A DNA stretch of 64,000 bases from Clostridiales bacterium (GTDB lineage: Bacteria > Bacillota > Clostridia > Oscillospirales > Oscillospiraceae): positions 187,679-251,678 of the forward strand of contig CABIXV010000002.1 of the NCBI GenBank assembly GCA_902362775.1, read 5' to 3'. Under the pieces are notes generated by a model. That model was not told the origin of the DNA and searched no databases. It was given only the letters and a program-made list of their open reading frames with translations. Below are positions 35,962 to 45,074 of this stretch, in pieces (positions within the stretch are counted from its first letter, which is position 1; every line of letters starts with the position of its first letter). Position numbers and translations under genes: made by a program.

Positions 35962-38058
35962 TTACCGCACGCCAAACAGCAGGTCGCCGTAAGTGGGAAA
36001 CGGCCAATACTTTTTGGGGGTCAGGGTCTCCGCCTCGTCGCAGGCCAGGCGCAGCTGCCCCATTTTACACAGGATCACATCCCGGACAGCGGCGGCCTCC
36101 TGGGCGATATCCCCGGCGGAGGACACCTCCAGCACCGCCTGCTCCAGCTCCGTGGTTTTGGCCGCCATCTGATCCGTAAGAGCAGACAGCTTTTTTACCA
36201 GCTCGGACTCATACCCGCAGGGGCAGCCAGGGACCAGTTCCCGCTTGGCGGCCGCCCCTCTGGCGGTGTCCAGCGCAAAGGACTCCACGGCTGGCAGGAT
36301 CTCCGTTCTGGCCATATCCACCATGGTGTTGGCCTCGATCAGAATGGTTTTGCAGTAGTTCTCCATCATGACCTCATACCGGGAGGTAAGTTCCTCCAAG
36401 GTCAGCACGCCGTGGGAGGTGAGGAGCCTGACATTCTTCTCATCCAGCAGATGGGGGACGCAGTCCGGGGTGGTGCGGTAGTTGAGCAGGCCCCGCTTCT
36501 CTGTGGCCTCAGTGATCCAGGCATCATCGTAGCCGTTTCCGTTGAAGATGATGCGCTTGTGCTCCCGGATAGTCTGCCGGAGCAGCTCCTGCAGGGCGGC
36601 GGGGAAGTTCTCGGCCCCCTCCAGGCGGTCGGCATAGAGCTTGAGGCTCTCAGCCACAGCGGTGTTGATCATGATGTTGGCGCAGGCGATGGAGTCGGAG
36701 GAGCCCACCATGCGGAACTCAAACTTGTTGCCAGTGAATGCGAAGGGGGAGGTGCGGTTCCGGTCGGTGGTATCCTTGCTGAATTTGGGCAGGATATCCA
36801 CCCCAAGCTTCATCTTGGTCCGGGCAGCTCCCTGATAGGGGGTCTCATGGTCAATGGCCTCCAGCACACCGTTCAGCTCATCTCCCAGGAAGATGGATAC
36901 CACAGCGGGAGGCGCCTCGTTGGCTCCTAGGCGGTGGTCGTTGCCGGCCGTGGCCACCGAGATGCGCAGCAGGTCCTGATAGTCGTCCACCGCCTTGATG
37001 ACGGCGCACAGAAACAGCAGGAACTGGGCGTTCTCATAGGGCGTATCACCGGGAGAGAGCAGGTTGACGCCAGCGTCGGTGGAGATAGACCAGTTGTTGT
37101 GCTTACCCGATCCGTTCACTCCTACAAAGGGCTTCTCATGGAGCAGACAGACCAGCCCGTGCCGGGCGGCCACCTTCTGCATGATCTCCATGGTCAGTTG
37201 GTTGTGGTCAGTGGCAATGTTGGTGGTGGTATAGATAGGGGCCAGCTCGTGCTGGGCCGGGGCCACCTCGTTATGCTGGGTCTTGGCCAGGACACCCAGC
37301 TTCCACAGCTCCTCATTCAGGTCCTCCATAAAGGCGGCCACCCTGGGTTTAATCACGCCGAAATAGTGGTCATCCATCTCCTGTCCCTTGGGGGGCTTGG
37401 CGCCGAACAGAGTTCGGCCGGTAAACCGCAGATCCCGGCGCCGCTCATACATTTTGGCATCCACCAGGAAATACTCCTGTTCTGGACCCACCGCGGTGGA
37501 CACCCGTTTCACCGTGTCATTTCCAAACAGCCGCAGGATGCGGAGGGCTTGTCGGTTCAGGGCCTCCATGGAGCGCAGCAAGGGGGTCTTTTTGTCCAGC
37601 GCCTCGCCGCTGTAAGAGCAAAAGGCCGTGGGGATGCACAGCGTTTTCCCCTTGATAAAGGCATAGGAGGTGGGGTCCCAGGCAGTGTAGCCTCTTGCTT
37701 CAAAGGTAGCCCGCAGCCCCCCGGAGGGAAACGAGGAGGCGTCCGGCTCCCCTCGGATCAGCTCCCTGCCTGAGAATTCCATGATAACCCCTCCATCTGG
37801 AGAGGGGGTGATAAAGCTGTCGTGCTTCTCGGCGGTGATGCCGGTGAGTGGCTGGAACCAGTGGGTAAAGTGGGTGGCCCCCTGGGCTACGGCCCAGTCC
37901 TTCATGGCGGCTGCCACAGCGTTGGCCACACCCAAATTCAATTTAGCCCCCTCGTCGATGGTCTTCTTTAAAGACTGGTATACCTCAGCGGATAAATTTG
38001 CCTTCATCACCCTGTCGTCGAACACCATGCTTCCAAAATACTCCGGAACAGCTGCCAT
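35962..38058 (-). CDS. glnN: type III glutamine synthetase
   Basis: 698 residues, the normal size for GSIII (much larger than type I). Opens [20 protein letters not shown] and contains the GSIII-specific [27 protein letters not shown] and [15 protein letters not shown] segments. Makes glutamine from glutamate, ammonia and ATP. It heads the minus-strand run of glutamine-consuming genes. Its leader has a consensus promoter and a strong hairpin immediately before the coding region. Confidence 0.96.
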   Translation of the reverse strand: MAAVPEYFGSMVFDDRVMKANLSAEVYQSLKKTIDEGAKLNLGVANAVAAAMKDWAVAQGATHFTHWFQPLTGITAEKHDSFITPSPDGGVIMEFSGRELIRGEPDASSFPSGGLRATFEARGYTAWDPTSYAFIKGKTLCIPTAFCSYSGEALDKKTPLLRSMEALNRQALRILRLFGNDTVKRVSTAVGPEQEYFLVDAKMYERRRDLRFTGRTLFGAKPPKGQEMDDHYFGVIKPRVAAFMEDLNEELWKLGVLAKTQHNEVAPAQHELAPIYTTTNIATDHNQLTMEIMQKVAARHGLVCLLHEKPFVGVNGSGKHNNWSISTDAGVNLLSPGDTPYENAQFLLFLCAVIKAVDDYQDLLRISVATAGNDHRLGANEAPPAVVSIFLGDELNGVLEAIDHETPYQGAARTKMKLGVDILPKFSKDTTDRNRTSPFAFTGNKFEFRMVGSSDSIACANIMINTAVAESLKLYADRLEGAENFPAALQELLRQTIREHKRIIFNGNGYDDAWITEATEKRGLLNYRTTPDCVPHLLDEKNVRLLTSHGVLTLEELTSRYEVMMENYCKTILIEANTMVDMARTEILPAVESFALDTARGAAAKRELVPGCPCGYESELVKKLSALTDQMAAKTTELEQAVLEVSSAGDIAQEAAAVRDVILCKMGQLRLACDEAETLTPKKYWPFPTYGDLLFGVR

Positions 38059-38079
38059 TGTCTTTCACCCTTTCTACTT

Positions 38080-38146
38080 CTAAAAAAATGCAAAAAAGGC
38101 GAAGGCGCCTCTAAGGAAAATCCTTAAAGACGCCTTTGCCTTTATG
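38080..38146 (-). terminator. terminator-like hairpin in the glnN leader (candidate attenuator)
   Basis: Read on the minus strand, AAGGCAAAGGCGTCTTTAAGG pairs with CCTTAGAGGCGCCTTCGCCTT around a four- to five-base loop, with few mismatches, and is followed by TTTTTTGCATTTTTTT. It lies between the promoter start point (about 38146) and ATG 38058, so most transcripts should stop here unless readthrough is allowed. This is a classic attenuation layout. Confidence 0.75.
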
Positions 38147-38152
38147 TGCCGC

Positions 38153-38181
38153 ATTATAGCCCCGTGGCAGCCGTTTGTCAA
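38153..38181 (-). promoter_or_regulatory. consensus sigma-A promoter of the glnN operon
   Basis: On the minus strand TTGACA (38181-38176) and TATAAT (38158-38153) are separated by exactly 17 bases. Both boxes are perfect, which suits a strong promoter throttled by the hairpin that follows. Confidence 0.85.
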
Positions 38182-38291
38182 TGAGATTTTGGACTGTTTA
38201 GTACATTCTGTAACAGTTTCCAAAAACATTTCGCCCTATTTTTCCTGTTTCTGTCTGGACCGCCAAAATTTTTTCCCATAGGAGACAACAC

Positions 38292-38321
38292 TGGAAAATC
38301 CATTTTTACGGGTGCTATAAT
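38292..38321 (+). promoter_or_regulatory. promoter of glnA with extended -10
   Basis: TGCTATAAT (38314-38321, the TGN-TATAAT extended form) with a weak TGGAAA at 38292-38297. It faces away from the glnN promoter within the same 338-base gap. A GC-rich hairpin (GCCGGC ... GCCCGGC, about 38356-38390) lies in the leader between this promoter and the start, without a T-run. Confidence 0.65.
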
Positions 38322-38396
38322 AGCAGCGGATCCCGTTCCACCAGGCTGCCAGCCGGCTTTGCGGCCTTCGCATATGCCCGGCGACGCAAAATATCC

Positions 38397-39629
38397 ATGA
38401 AAGTTGGTGTGACCGTGAAATATTCCAAGCGCGAGGTCATGCAGTATGTTCAGGAGGAGGAGATCAAGTTCATCCGCCTCGCCTTTTGTGACGTATTCGG
38501 CCGACAGAAAAACATCTCCATCGTGGCCACCGAGCTGCCCCGGGCCTTTGAGTACGGCATCGCCATTGACGCCTCCGCCATCGCCGGCTTTGGGGACGTA
38601 GCCCATTCCGACCTGCTCCTCCGGCCTGACCCAGAGACGCTGATGCTCCTCCCCTGGCGCCCGGAGCATGGGCGGGTGGTGCGGATGTTCTGCTCCATTA
38701 TCTATCCCGACGGCCAGCCCTTCCCCTGTGATTGCCGGGCCCTGCTCAAGCAGGCTGTGGCCCGCGCTGAGGAGAGGGGGCTTCAGTTTCTCTTTGGCGC
38801 GGAGCAGGAATTCTACCTGTTCCGGCGGGATGAAAACGGTGAGCCCACCAAGATCCCCCACGACAGGGCCAACTATATGGATACGGCCCCAGAGGACAAG
38901 GGGGAAAACATCCGCCGTGAGATCTGCCTCACTCTGGAGCAAATGGGCATCTGGCCTGAGTGTGCCCACCACGAGGAGGGGCCCGGCCAGAACGAGATCG
39001 ACTTCCGCTACTCCGACCCTCTCACTGCCGCCGACAATGCCATGACTTTACAGGCCATCGTGAAAATCATTGCCGAGCGGAATGGACTGTGCGCGGACTT
39101 CAGCCCCAAGCCCCTGGAGGGGAAACCGGGCAACGGCTTCCACATCAATATGTCAGTGAAGTCAACGGATGGACTGGACCACCTGCCCGAGATGGTAGCC
39201 GGTGTGCTGGACAAGGTGGGGGAGATGACCGCCTTTTTGAACCCTACCCGAGAGTCCTATTCCCGTCTGGGCGGCTATAAGGCCCCAGATTACATCTCCT
39301 GGTCCAAGGGGAACCGTTCCCAGCTGATCCGGATCCCAGCGGCGGCTGGTGAGTACCGTCGAGCGGAGCTGCGCTCTCCCGATCCTATGGCCAACCCATA
39401 CCTGGCCTTCGCACTGATGATCTATGCCGGCCTGTACGGCATTGAGCGGCATCTGGAGATGCCTCATCCCGCCGAGGTGGACCTCTACCAGGCGGACGCA
39501 GAGACGCTGGTAAAATTCCGTCGGCTGCCTCAGAACCTCCAGTCCGCCTGCGCCACCGCCGCAGACAGCCCCTTTATCCAGACCTATATCCCGGAAGCCA
39601 TCCTGGCGGAATACCGCAAGCGGGCCTGA
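38397..39629 (+). CDS. glnA: type I glutamine synthetase
   Basis: 410 residues from ATG 38397, or 404 from GTG 38415, which gives the family-like start MKYSKREVMQ; neither start has a strong ribosome site. Motifs: FIRLAFCDVFG, catalytic GAEQEFYLF, HHEEGPGQNEID, NGFHINMS and the RIPAAAG loop (usually RxPAxxG). It is shorter than typical GSI-alpha (about 440), as in other clostridial forms. Divergent from glnN and followed by an ANTAR protein gene, so the cell has two glutamine synthetases side by side. Confidence 0.93.
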   Translation: MKVGVTVKYSKREVMQYVQEEEIKFIRLAFCDVFGRQKNISIVATELPRAFEYGIAIDASAIAGFGDVAHSDLLLRPDPETLMLLPWRPEHGRVVRMFCSIIYPDGQPFPCDCRALLKQAVARAEERGLQFLFGAEQEFYLFRRDENGEPTKIPHDRANYMDTAPEDKGENIRREICLTLEQMGIWPECAHHEEGPGQNEIDFRYSDPLTAADNAMTLQAIVKIIAERNGLCADFSPKPLEGKPGNGFHINMSVKSTDGLDHLPEMVAGVLDKVGEMTAFLNPTRESYSRLGGYKAPDYISWSKGNRSQLIRIPAAAGEYRRAELRSPDPMANPYLAFALMIYAGLYGIERHLEMPHPAEVDLYQADAETLVKFRRLPQNLQSACATAADSPFIQTYIPEAILAEYRKRA

Positions 39630-39665
39630 AGCCCGTCTGCATAACAGGGAAAGGAGTGGGAAGCC

Positions 39666-40250
39666 ATGAGCCTGAAGGAGCAGGTATACAGCGTTCTTTT
39701 TGTATCATCGGCGGAGCGGTTCAACATCGGCTTTTCCGCCGTCCTTCAGGAAACTCCCTGTGAGCCGGTGGTCACAGTGTCTAGCGTAAGCGCCGCCGAG
39801 CAGACCCTAACCCAGCGGTCCTTTGATTTTATCTTCATCAACTCTCCCCTTCCGGATGACTCCGGCGTTCGGTTCGCCGTTGACAGTTGCCGTCTGAGGG
39901 GGACTGTCATCCTTTTACTTGTCCCCAGCGACCTCCATGACGAGGTCTATGACCGAGTGGCAGAGCACGGAGTATTCACCTTGCCCAAGCCCTTTTCCCG
40001 GACCATGCTCCTCCGGGCGGTCAGCTGGATGGTCAGCACCCGGGAGCGGCTCCGGAGGCTGGAAAAGCGCGTCCTGCCTCTGGAAGAGAAGATGGAGGAG
40101 ATCCGCCTAGTCAACCGGGCCAAATGGTTACTCATCAGTGAATTGAAGATGACCGAGCCGGATGCCCACCACTATATCGAGCATCAGGCGATGGACCGCT
40201 GTGTGTCCAAAAGATCCGTTGCGGAGGATATTATCCGTCTTTATACATAG
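39666..40250 (+). CDS. ANTAR-domain RNA-binding regulator with degenerate receiver
   Basis: 194 residues behind AAAGGAG. Residues 1-120 have the receiver fold, but the acidic pair is replaced by Ser-Ser (LFVSSAERF), and the phospho-acceptor Asp is Asn59 (FIFINSPLP); the lysine in LPKPFS remains. A coiled coil (about 118-145) leads to an ANTAR domain (NRAKWLLISELKMTEPDAHH, ending with AEDIIRLY). ANTAR proteins bind paired RNA hairpins and block terminators. Its place after glnA and near the glnN leader hairpin suggests it controls glutamine synthesis by antitermination, apparently without phosphorylation. Confidence 0.85.
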   Translation: MSLKEQVYSVLFVSSAERFNIGFSAVLQETPCEPVVTVSSVSAAEQTLTQRSFDFIFINSPLPDDSGVRFAVDSCRLRGTVILLLVPSDLHDEVYDRVAEHGVFTLPKPFSRTMLLRAVSWMVSTRERLRRLEKRVLPLEEKMEEIRLVNRAKWLLISELKMTEPDAHHYIEHQAMDRCVSKRSVAEDIIRLYT

Positions 40251-40313
40251 CGGTCCCAAAAGGCCGGAGGGCGCTCCTCTTACCCCACCTGTGGCCCGCG
40301 TTCAAATCTCCTC

Positions 40314-40344
40314 TTGACATGGAGTGTACTCCAACCTTTATAAT
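40314..40344 (+). promoter_or_regulatory. MerR-type promoter with 19-base spacer and palindrome
   Basis: TTGACA (40314-40319) and TATAAT (40339-40344) are 19 bases apart, two more than the optimum, and the spacer carries the palindrome TGGAGTGTACTCCA. Long spacers with a dyad between the boxes are the hallmark of MerR-family activators, and the ACTCCA-type dyad matches the aldehyde/redox-responsive branch. No MerR gene lies in the window. Confidence 0.75.
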
Positions 40345-40397
40345 AGGACAAGTGAAAGTAGTTTTTGAGAATCATATTGTTCAGGAGGGAACCGATC

Positions 40398-41528
40398 ATG
40401 GCAGAGTCCAAGGTCTATTTTACCGATTTTCGCACGATCGCCTTTGGCGATAGCCTGCCTATCAAACTGAAGAAACTCATCCGCAAGGCCGGCATCGGCC
40501 AAATCGACATGGATGGCAAGTTTGTGGCCATTAAGATGCACTTCGGAGAGCTGGGCAACATCAGCTATCTCCGCCCCAATTACGCCAAGGCGGTAGCCGA
40601 CGTAGTAAAGGAGCTGGGCGGCAAGCCCTTCCTTACCGACTGCAACACTATGTACCCCGGCAGCCGTAAAAACGCTCTGGAGCACCTGGAGTGCGCTTGG
40701 GAAAATGGTTTCACGCCCCTCTCTGTGGGCTGCCCTGTTATTATCGGCGATGGACTGAAGGGGACTGACGATGTGGCTGTCCCCGTGGTGGGCGGTGAGT
40801 ATGTGAAGGAGGCGAAGATTGGCCGTGCTGTGATGGACGCCGACGTTTTCATCAGCCTGACCCACTTCAAGGGACATGAGATGACCGGCTTCGGCGGGGC
40901 CATTAAGAACATCGGCATGGGCTGCGGCTCCCGGGCCGGTAAAACCGAGCAGCACAGCAGTGGAAAGCCCAGCATCTCCCCTGATTGGTGCCGGGGCTGC
41001 CTGCGCTGCCAGCGGGAGTGCGCCAACGGCGGACTGGTCTTTGACCAGCAGACACGGAAGATGCATGTGGACCACGACCACTGTGTAGGCTGCGGGCGCT
41101 GTCTGGGAGCCTGTAACTTTGACGCTATCTCCTTTGACAACGACAACGCCAACGAAGTCCTCAACTGCCGCATGGCGGAGTACACCAAAGCCGTGGTGGA
41201 CGGCCGTCCCTCCTTCCACATCTCTTTGGTGGTGGATGTTTCTCCCAACTGCGACTGCCATTGTGAGAATGACGCCCCCATCCTGCCCGACCTGGGGATG
41301 TTTGCCTCCTTTGATCCCCTGGCGTTGGACCAGGCCTGCGTAGACGCCTGTCTGGCTGCTGCCCCCATGCCCAACAGCCAGTTGTCCGACCATCTGGCCG
41401 ACCCCGGCTTCCACGACCACCACGATCACTTCACCAACTCCTCCCCTGAGTCCGAGTGGCGCACCTGCCTGGAACACGCCGAGAAGATCGGTCTGGGGAG
41501 CCGGAAATACGAATTGATTCGCGTCTAA
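40398..41528 (+). CDS. DUF362 protein with two [4Fe-4S] ferredoxin motifs
   Basis: 376 residues from ATG 40398 behind CAGGAGG; an upstream in-frame ATG at 40365 was rejected. An N-terminal DUF362 domain (KMHFGELGNISYLRP, SLTHFKGHEMTGFGGAIKNI) is interrupted by CxxCxxCxxxC motifs at CRGCLRCQREC and CVGCGRCLGAC. Members of this family are thought to be iron-sulfur oxidoreductases or chaperones of unknown substrate. A His/Asp-rich segment near the C-terminus (FHDHHDH) may bind a metal. Likely induced through the MerR-type promoter upstream. Monocistronic. Confidence 0.85.
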   Translation: MAESKVYFTDFRTIAFGDSLPIKLKKLIRKAGIGQIDMDGKFVAIKMHFGELGNISYLRPNYAKAVADVVKELGGKPFLTDCNTMYPGSRKNALEHLECAWENGFTPLSVGCPVIIGDGLKGTDDVAVPVVGGEYVKEAKIGRAVMDADVFISLTHFKGHEMTGFGGAIKNIGMGCGSRAGKTEQHSSGKPSISPDWCRGCLRCQRECANGGLVFDQQTRKMHVDHDHCVGCGRCLGACNFDAISFDNDNANEVLNCRMAEYTKAVVDGRPSFHISLVVDVSPNCDCHCENDAPILPDLGMFASFDPLALDQACVDACLAAAPMPNSQLSDHLADPGFHDHHDHFTNSSPESEWRTCLEHAEKIGLGSRKYELIRV

Positions 41529-41544
41529 TCCCGCGCACATGAAT

Positions 41545-41580
41545 CATCCTCCCGCCTTACCAGCGGGAGGATGGTTTTTT
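41545..41580 (+). terminator. terminator of the DUF362 gene
   Basis: Perfect stem CATCCTCCCGC / GCGGGAGGATG with a seven-base loop, followed by GTTTTTTC, 16 bases after the stop. Confidence 0.9.
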
Positions 41581-41684
41581 CTGTTCCGCTGACTGGTTGA
41601 TTTCCCATGCCCCCGGTGATACAATGATATTTGACCGTCGTCTTTCAATCCATCCGGCCGCGTTGACCTGAGGAAGGAGTTTTT

Positions 41685-43355
41685 ATGGAACAGACCAAGC
41701 TGTGCGCCGTAACTGTGGGCGAGACTGCGCGCGCCTACCCCTATGGGACCACTTATCAAACCATTGCCGCTGACTTTCAGGAGCAATATGAAAACGACAT
41801 TCTGCTGGTCAGCCGAAACGGGAAGCTCTGTGAGCTGAATAAAACATTGGACCGGGACTGCACCCTGGACATAATCACAGCAAAGGACAAGCCCGGCATC
41901 CAAACCTACGAGCGAAGCGCGGTCTTTCTGATGCTCAAGGCCTTTTATGATGTGGCAGGCAGCGAAAACGTGGAGCGAATTTCTGTGGAATACTCTATTG
42001 GCCCAGGGCTGTTTATTCGGGCCAAGGGCAGCTTTGTCCTCAACCAGTCCCTCTTGGATCAGGTCGGCGAGCGGATGCGGCTGCTTGTAAACCAGGCAAT
42101 CCCCATTCAAAAACACTCTATCAGCACGGACGACGCTGTGGAGCTGTTTCAGAAAAATCGGATGTACGACAAGTCCCGTTTGTTTGAATTCCGGATCAAT
42201 TCCCATGTCAATATCTATTCTCTAGACGGCTTTTCAGACTATTTTTATGGATACATGGTCCCGGACACCAGCTATCTCAAATGGTTTGATCTTCAACTGT
42301 TCCAGGAAGGCTTTGTCCTTCTTCTGCCCAGCCAGAAAAACCCCCATGCGCTGGCGGAATTCCACCCCTCTGTCAAGGTCTTTCAGGCCCTTTATGATGC
42401 CACGCTTAGGTCCGAGAAGCTTGGCATTTCCAACGTGGCGGAGATGAATGAGACGATTGCCAGCGGCGGCGCCACCCAGATGATCCTGACCCAGGAGGCC
42501 ATGATGGAGAAGCAGATTGGCGACATCGCCGAAGAGATCTCCCGACGGAAAGACGTCCGGTTTATCATGATCGCCGGCCCCTCCTCCTCTGGTAAGACTA
42601 CCTTCTCTCACCGCCTGTCCACACAGCTGCTGGCCTGTGGGATGCGCCCCCACCCCATCGCTACAGACAACTATTTTAAAAACCGCGCAGATACTCCCCG
42701 CGACGAGAATGGGCAGTATGATTTTGAAAGTCTGGGGGCCATGGATGTCGAACTGTTTAATCAGGATATGACCAGGCTTCTGCGGGGGGAGAGCGTTGAG
42801 ATTCCTCAATTCAACTTCAAAAAGGGGGCGCGGGAATATAATGGTGACTACCTCACCCTCGGCCCCCAGGATATTCTCGTCATCGAGGGCATCCACTGCC
42901 TGAATGACCAGTTTTCCTATTCGCTCCCCACGGCAAGCAAGTATAAAATCTATATTAGCTGTCTGACTACACTGAATATCGATGACCACAACCGCATCCC
43001 TACCACGGACGCCCGCCTCCTCCGCCGGATCGAGCGGGACGCCAGGACTCGGGGGTACAGCGCAAGAGCCACGATCCAGATGTGGCCGTCTGTCAGACGG
43101 GGGGAGGAGCGTTATATCTTTCCCTATCAGGACAGCGCGGATGTGATCTTTAATTCTGCCCTGATCTATGAAACGGCTCTGCTGAAGCCATATATCGAGT
43201 CTTTGCTCTTTGCCGTGCCCAAAGACTGTGACGAGTACACAGAAGCCAAACGTCTTTTGAAGTTCCTGAACTACTTTTTACCTATTCCCTCCGACGATGT
43301 GCCGAAGACCTCCCTGATGCGGGAGTTTATCGGCGGCGGCTGTTACAAGGTCTGA
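41685..43355 (+). CDS. TGS domain plus uridine-kinase-like P-loop kinase
   Basis: 556 residues behind AGGAAGGAG. N-terminal TGS-like domain (about 1-65) and a threonyl-tRNA-synthetase-like second domain (about 65-190), then a phosphoribulokinase/uridine-kinase domain with P-loop AGPSSSGKTTF at about 294-304 and DNYFKNRADTPRDENG. It lacks tRNA synthetase catalytic parts. Such proteins are annotated as nucleoside kinase; the true substrate is unknown. Its lone position between two terminators indicates a one-gene unit. Confidence 0.85.
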   Translation: MEQTKLCAVTVGETARAYPYGTTYQTIAADFQEQYENDILLVSRNGKLCELNKTLDRDCTLDIITAKDKPGIQTYERSAVFLMLKAFYDVAGSENVERISVEYSIGPGLFIRAKGSFVLNQSLLDQVGERMRLLVNQAIPIQKHSISTDDAVELFQKNRMYDKSRLFEFRINSHVNIYSLDGFSDYFYGYMVPDTSYLKWFDLQLFQEGFVLLLPSQKNPHALAEFHPSVKVFQALYDATLRSEKLGISNVAEMNETIASGGATQMILTQEAMMEKQIGDIAEEISRRKDVRFIMIAGPSSSGKTTFSHRLSTQLLACGMRPHPIATDNYFKNRADTPRDENGQYDFESLGAMDVELFNQDMTRLLRGESVEIPQFNFKKGAREYNGDYLTLGPQDILVIEGIHCLNDQFSYSLPTASKYKIYISCLTTLNIDDHNRIPTTDARLLRRIERDARTRGYSARATIQMWPSVRRGEERYIFPYQDSADVIFNSALIYETALLKPYIESLLFAVPKDCDEYTEAKRLLKFLNYFLPIPSDDVPKTSLMREFIGGGCYKV

Positions 43356-43395
43356 AGACAGGCCCTGCCGCCTGTGTTTTTTGGAATAAATATAG

Positions 43396-43425
43396 AGCCT
43401 GTGACTTTTGTCACAGGCTTTTTCT
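43396..43425 (+). terminator. terminator of the kinase gene
   Basis: Perfect stem AGCCTGTGAC / GTCACAGGCT with a TTTT loop and a following TTTTTC run. The rest of the gap to 43614 is AT-rich without a recognisable gene. Confidence 0.9.
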
Positions 43426-43614
43426 ATTAAAAAGTTAGAAAACATGATATAATTTGATATTTTCTCTTCAGAATTTATACATCGCTTTTGTTTTTTCGGT
43501 CCAAAAGCACCACTTATCCAAACGAAGATTGTGTCATCGGTTAGAATCTTATAGTTTCTAATCGATGGCTTCTACCGTGATTTCTATTGGTGTTGTACTC
43601 TATTTTCCCAAAGC

Positions 43615-43959
43615 CTACTTTCTAACTTTCTGAATAAGCGCTTTAACCTGTTCTTTTTTTATCACTTTACCATAGGACACCACCTTGCCATCTACCACCA
43701 GCGCCGGGGTCGTCATTACGCCATAGGCGGCGATCTGTGTGAAATCCGTTACATGATCGATGGCGGTGTCCATCTCCAACTCGGCCAGCGCCTCACGAGT
43801 GGCCTCCTCCAAAGCGTTGCACTTGGCACACCCGGAGCCAAGCACCTTAACGCCACCGGAGGACTTGACCGCCTCCGCCTGGGCCATCGTTTCGGGGGTG
43901 CAGTTGCCGCCACAGCAGCAGGACACAGGTTCTTCTTTCTTCTTGCTGAACAGTCCCAT
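43615..43959 (-). CDS. thioredoxin-fold protein with CxxC, redox/metal partner
   Basis: 114 residues behind AGGAGG. A short N-terminal extension carries a Cys cluster (SCCCGGNC), then the glutaredoxin-like fold with active-site GCAKCNALEE and the cis-Pro in MTTPALVVDG. Members of this group sit beside permeases of the ArsP/UPF0718 type and ArsR regulators, where they are thought to reduce or deliver a metal(loid) or thiol compound. Third gene of the arsR-permease-Trx module, 19 bases after the permease. Confidence 0.9.
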   Translation of the reverse strand: MGLFSKKKEEPVSCCCGGNCTPETMAQAEAVKSSGGVKVLGSGCAKCNALEEATREALAELEMDTAIDHVTDFTQIAAYGVMTTPALVVDGKVVSYGKVIKKEQVKALIQKVRK

Positions 43960-43978
43960 GTTTCATTACCTCCTAAAA

Positions 43979-44980
43979 TTAAATCAAAATGAATTGGAAT
44001 ACATTGAATAGATAGCCTACGATGATGATACCGATGGTGCAGATGGCAATAAACAACGCCAGCAGTTTCGGCTTGACGGCTTTGCGGAGCATGATAAGCG
44101 ATGGCAGAGATAAGGCGGTAACAGCCATCATAAAGGATAAGACGGTGCCGAGTTGTGCTCCCTTAGAAAGCAGGGCCTCCGCAACAGGAATTGTGCCGAA
44201 AATATCCGCATACATCGGAATACCAACGATAGTAGCCAGGATCACACCAAAGGGATTGCTGCTGCCAAGCACCGTTTCGATCCAACTTTCCGGTATCCAG
44301 TTGTGGATCACAGAGCCAATCCCGACACCGATTAAAATATAGGGGAACACTTTCTTAAACGTACCAAGCATTTGTTCCTTTGCGTAGGTAAGCCGTTCCC
44401 GGATCCTCAGTTCTGGAGACTCAATATCAACACTGCCAGCCGAAAGTACAAAACTTTCAACATACTTTCCCATACGCAGCTTTTCAATCATGGTACCGCC
44501 GATCACCGCAATCACGAGCCCAAGGATCACATAGACAACAGCCACTTTTGCGCCGAAAATGCTCATGAGCAGGACCAGACTTCCTAAATCGACCATTGGA
44601 GACGAAATCAGAAAAGAAAATGTCACGCCCAAAGGAAGCCCCGCACTTGTGAAACCAATAAACAGCGGAATAGATGAGCATGAACAAAAAGGCGTTACGG
44701 TTCCCAACAGAGCGGAAATGATATTTGCCCAAATCCCACGGAAACGCCCTAAAATGCGTTTGCTCCGTTCTGGAGGGAAATAACTTTGGATATAGGAAAT
44801 CGTAAAAATCAGCACACAGAGCAGCACCGTGATTTTCAAAACATCATAGATGAAAAACTGAATACTGCCGCCTATGCGTCCATTTACATCCAAGCCCAGC
44901 GCCGACAGCCCAACGCCAAGAAGTTCATTCAGCCATTTCATGCCAAGCACCTGGTCTTGAATGAAATCCCACACGCCCAT
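43979..44980 (-). CDS. UPF0718 / ArsP-like permease
   Basis: 333 residues, about nine hydrophobic segments. The signature TPFCSCSSIPLFIGF and SFLISSPMVDL identify the permease family that includes ArsP (organoarsenical efflux). The Cys pair in the first motif could contact a soft metal or arsenical. A palindromic operator lies just upstream (45014-45029), and the regulator gene is next. The natural substrate is unknown. Confidence 0.88.
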   Translation of the reverse strand: MGVWDFIQDQVLGMKWLNELLGVGLSALGLDVNGRIGGSIQFFIYDVLKITVLLCVLIFTISYIQSYFPPERSKRILGRFRGIWANIISALLGTVTPFCSCSSIPLFIGFTSAGLPLGVTFSFLISSPMVDLGSLVLLMSIFGAKVAVVYVILGLVIAVIGGTMIEKLRMGKYVESFVLSAGSVDIESPELRIRERLTYAKEQMLGTFKKVFPYILIGVGIGSVIHNWIPESWIETVLGSSNPFGVILATIVGIPMYADIFGTIPVAEALLSKGAQLGTVLSFMMAVTALSLPSLIMLRKAVKPKLLALFIAICTIGIIIVGYLFNVFQFILI

Positions 44981-45013
44981 ACAAAAACCTCACTTTCCAT
45001 AGATAGAAAATAT

Positions 45014-45029
45014 ATCAAAAATTTTTGAT
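45014..45029 (-). promoter_or_regulatory. palindromic operator before the permease
   Basis: ATCAAAAATTTTTGAT, a perfect 16-base inverted repeat with the same ATCAA half-site as the arsR operator. It lies 34 bases upstream of the permease start, and a second ArsR binding site is the simplest reading. Confidence 0.65.
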
Positions 45030-45040
45030 GCGTCGTGCCG

Positions 45041-45074
45041 ATAGAAACGCCATCTTCTTAGATGGCGTTTCTAT
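45041..45074. terminator. hairpin overlapping the arsR stop
   Basis: Perfect stem ATAGAAACGCCATCT / AGATGGCGTTTCTAT with a TCTT loop. It covers the stop codon of arsR (45071-45073) and would separate arsR transcription from the permease, which has its own operator. Confidence 0.75.

Noticed and set aside
38328..38414. Paired hexaloop hairpins of the classical ANTAR target in the glnA leader
   Set aside because: A GC-rich hairpin is present, but I could not find two six-base loops with the conserved A and G, so I do not claim the motif.
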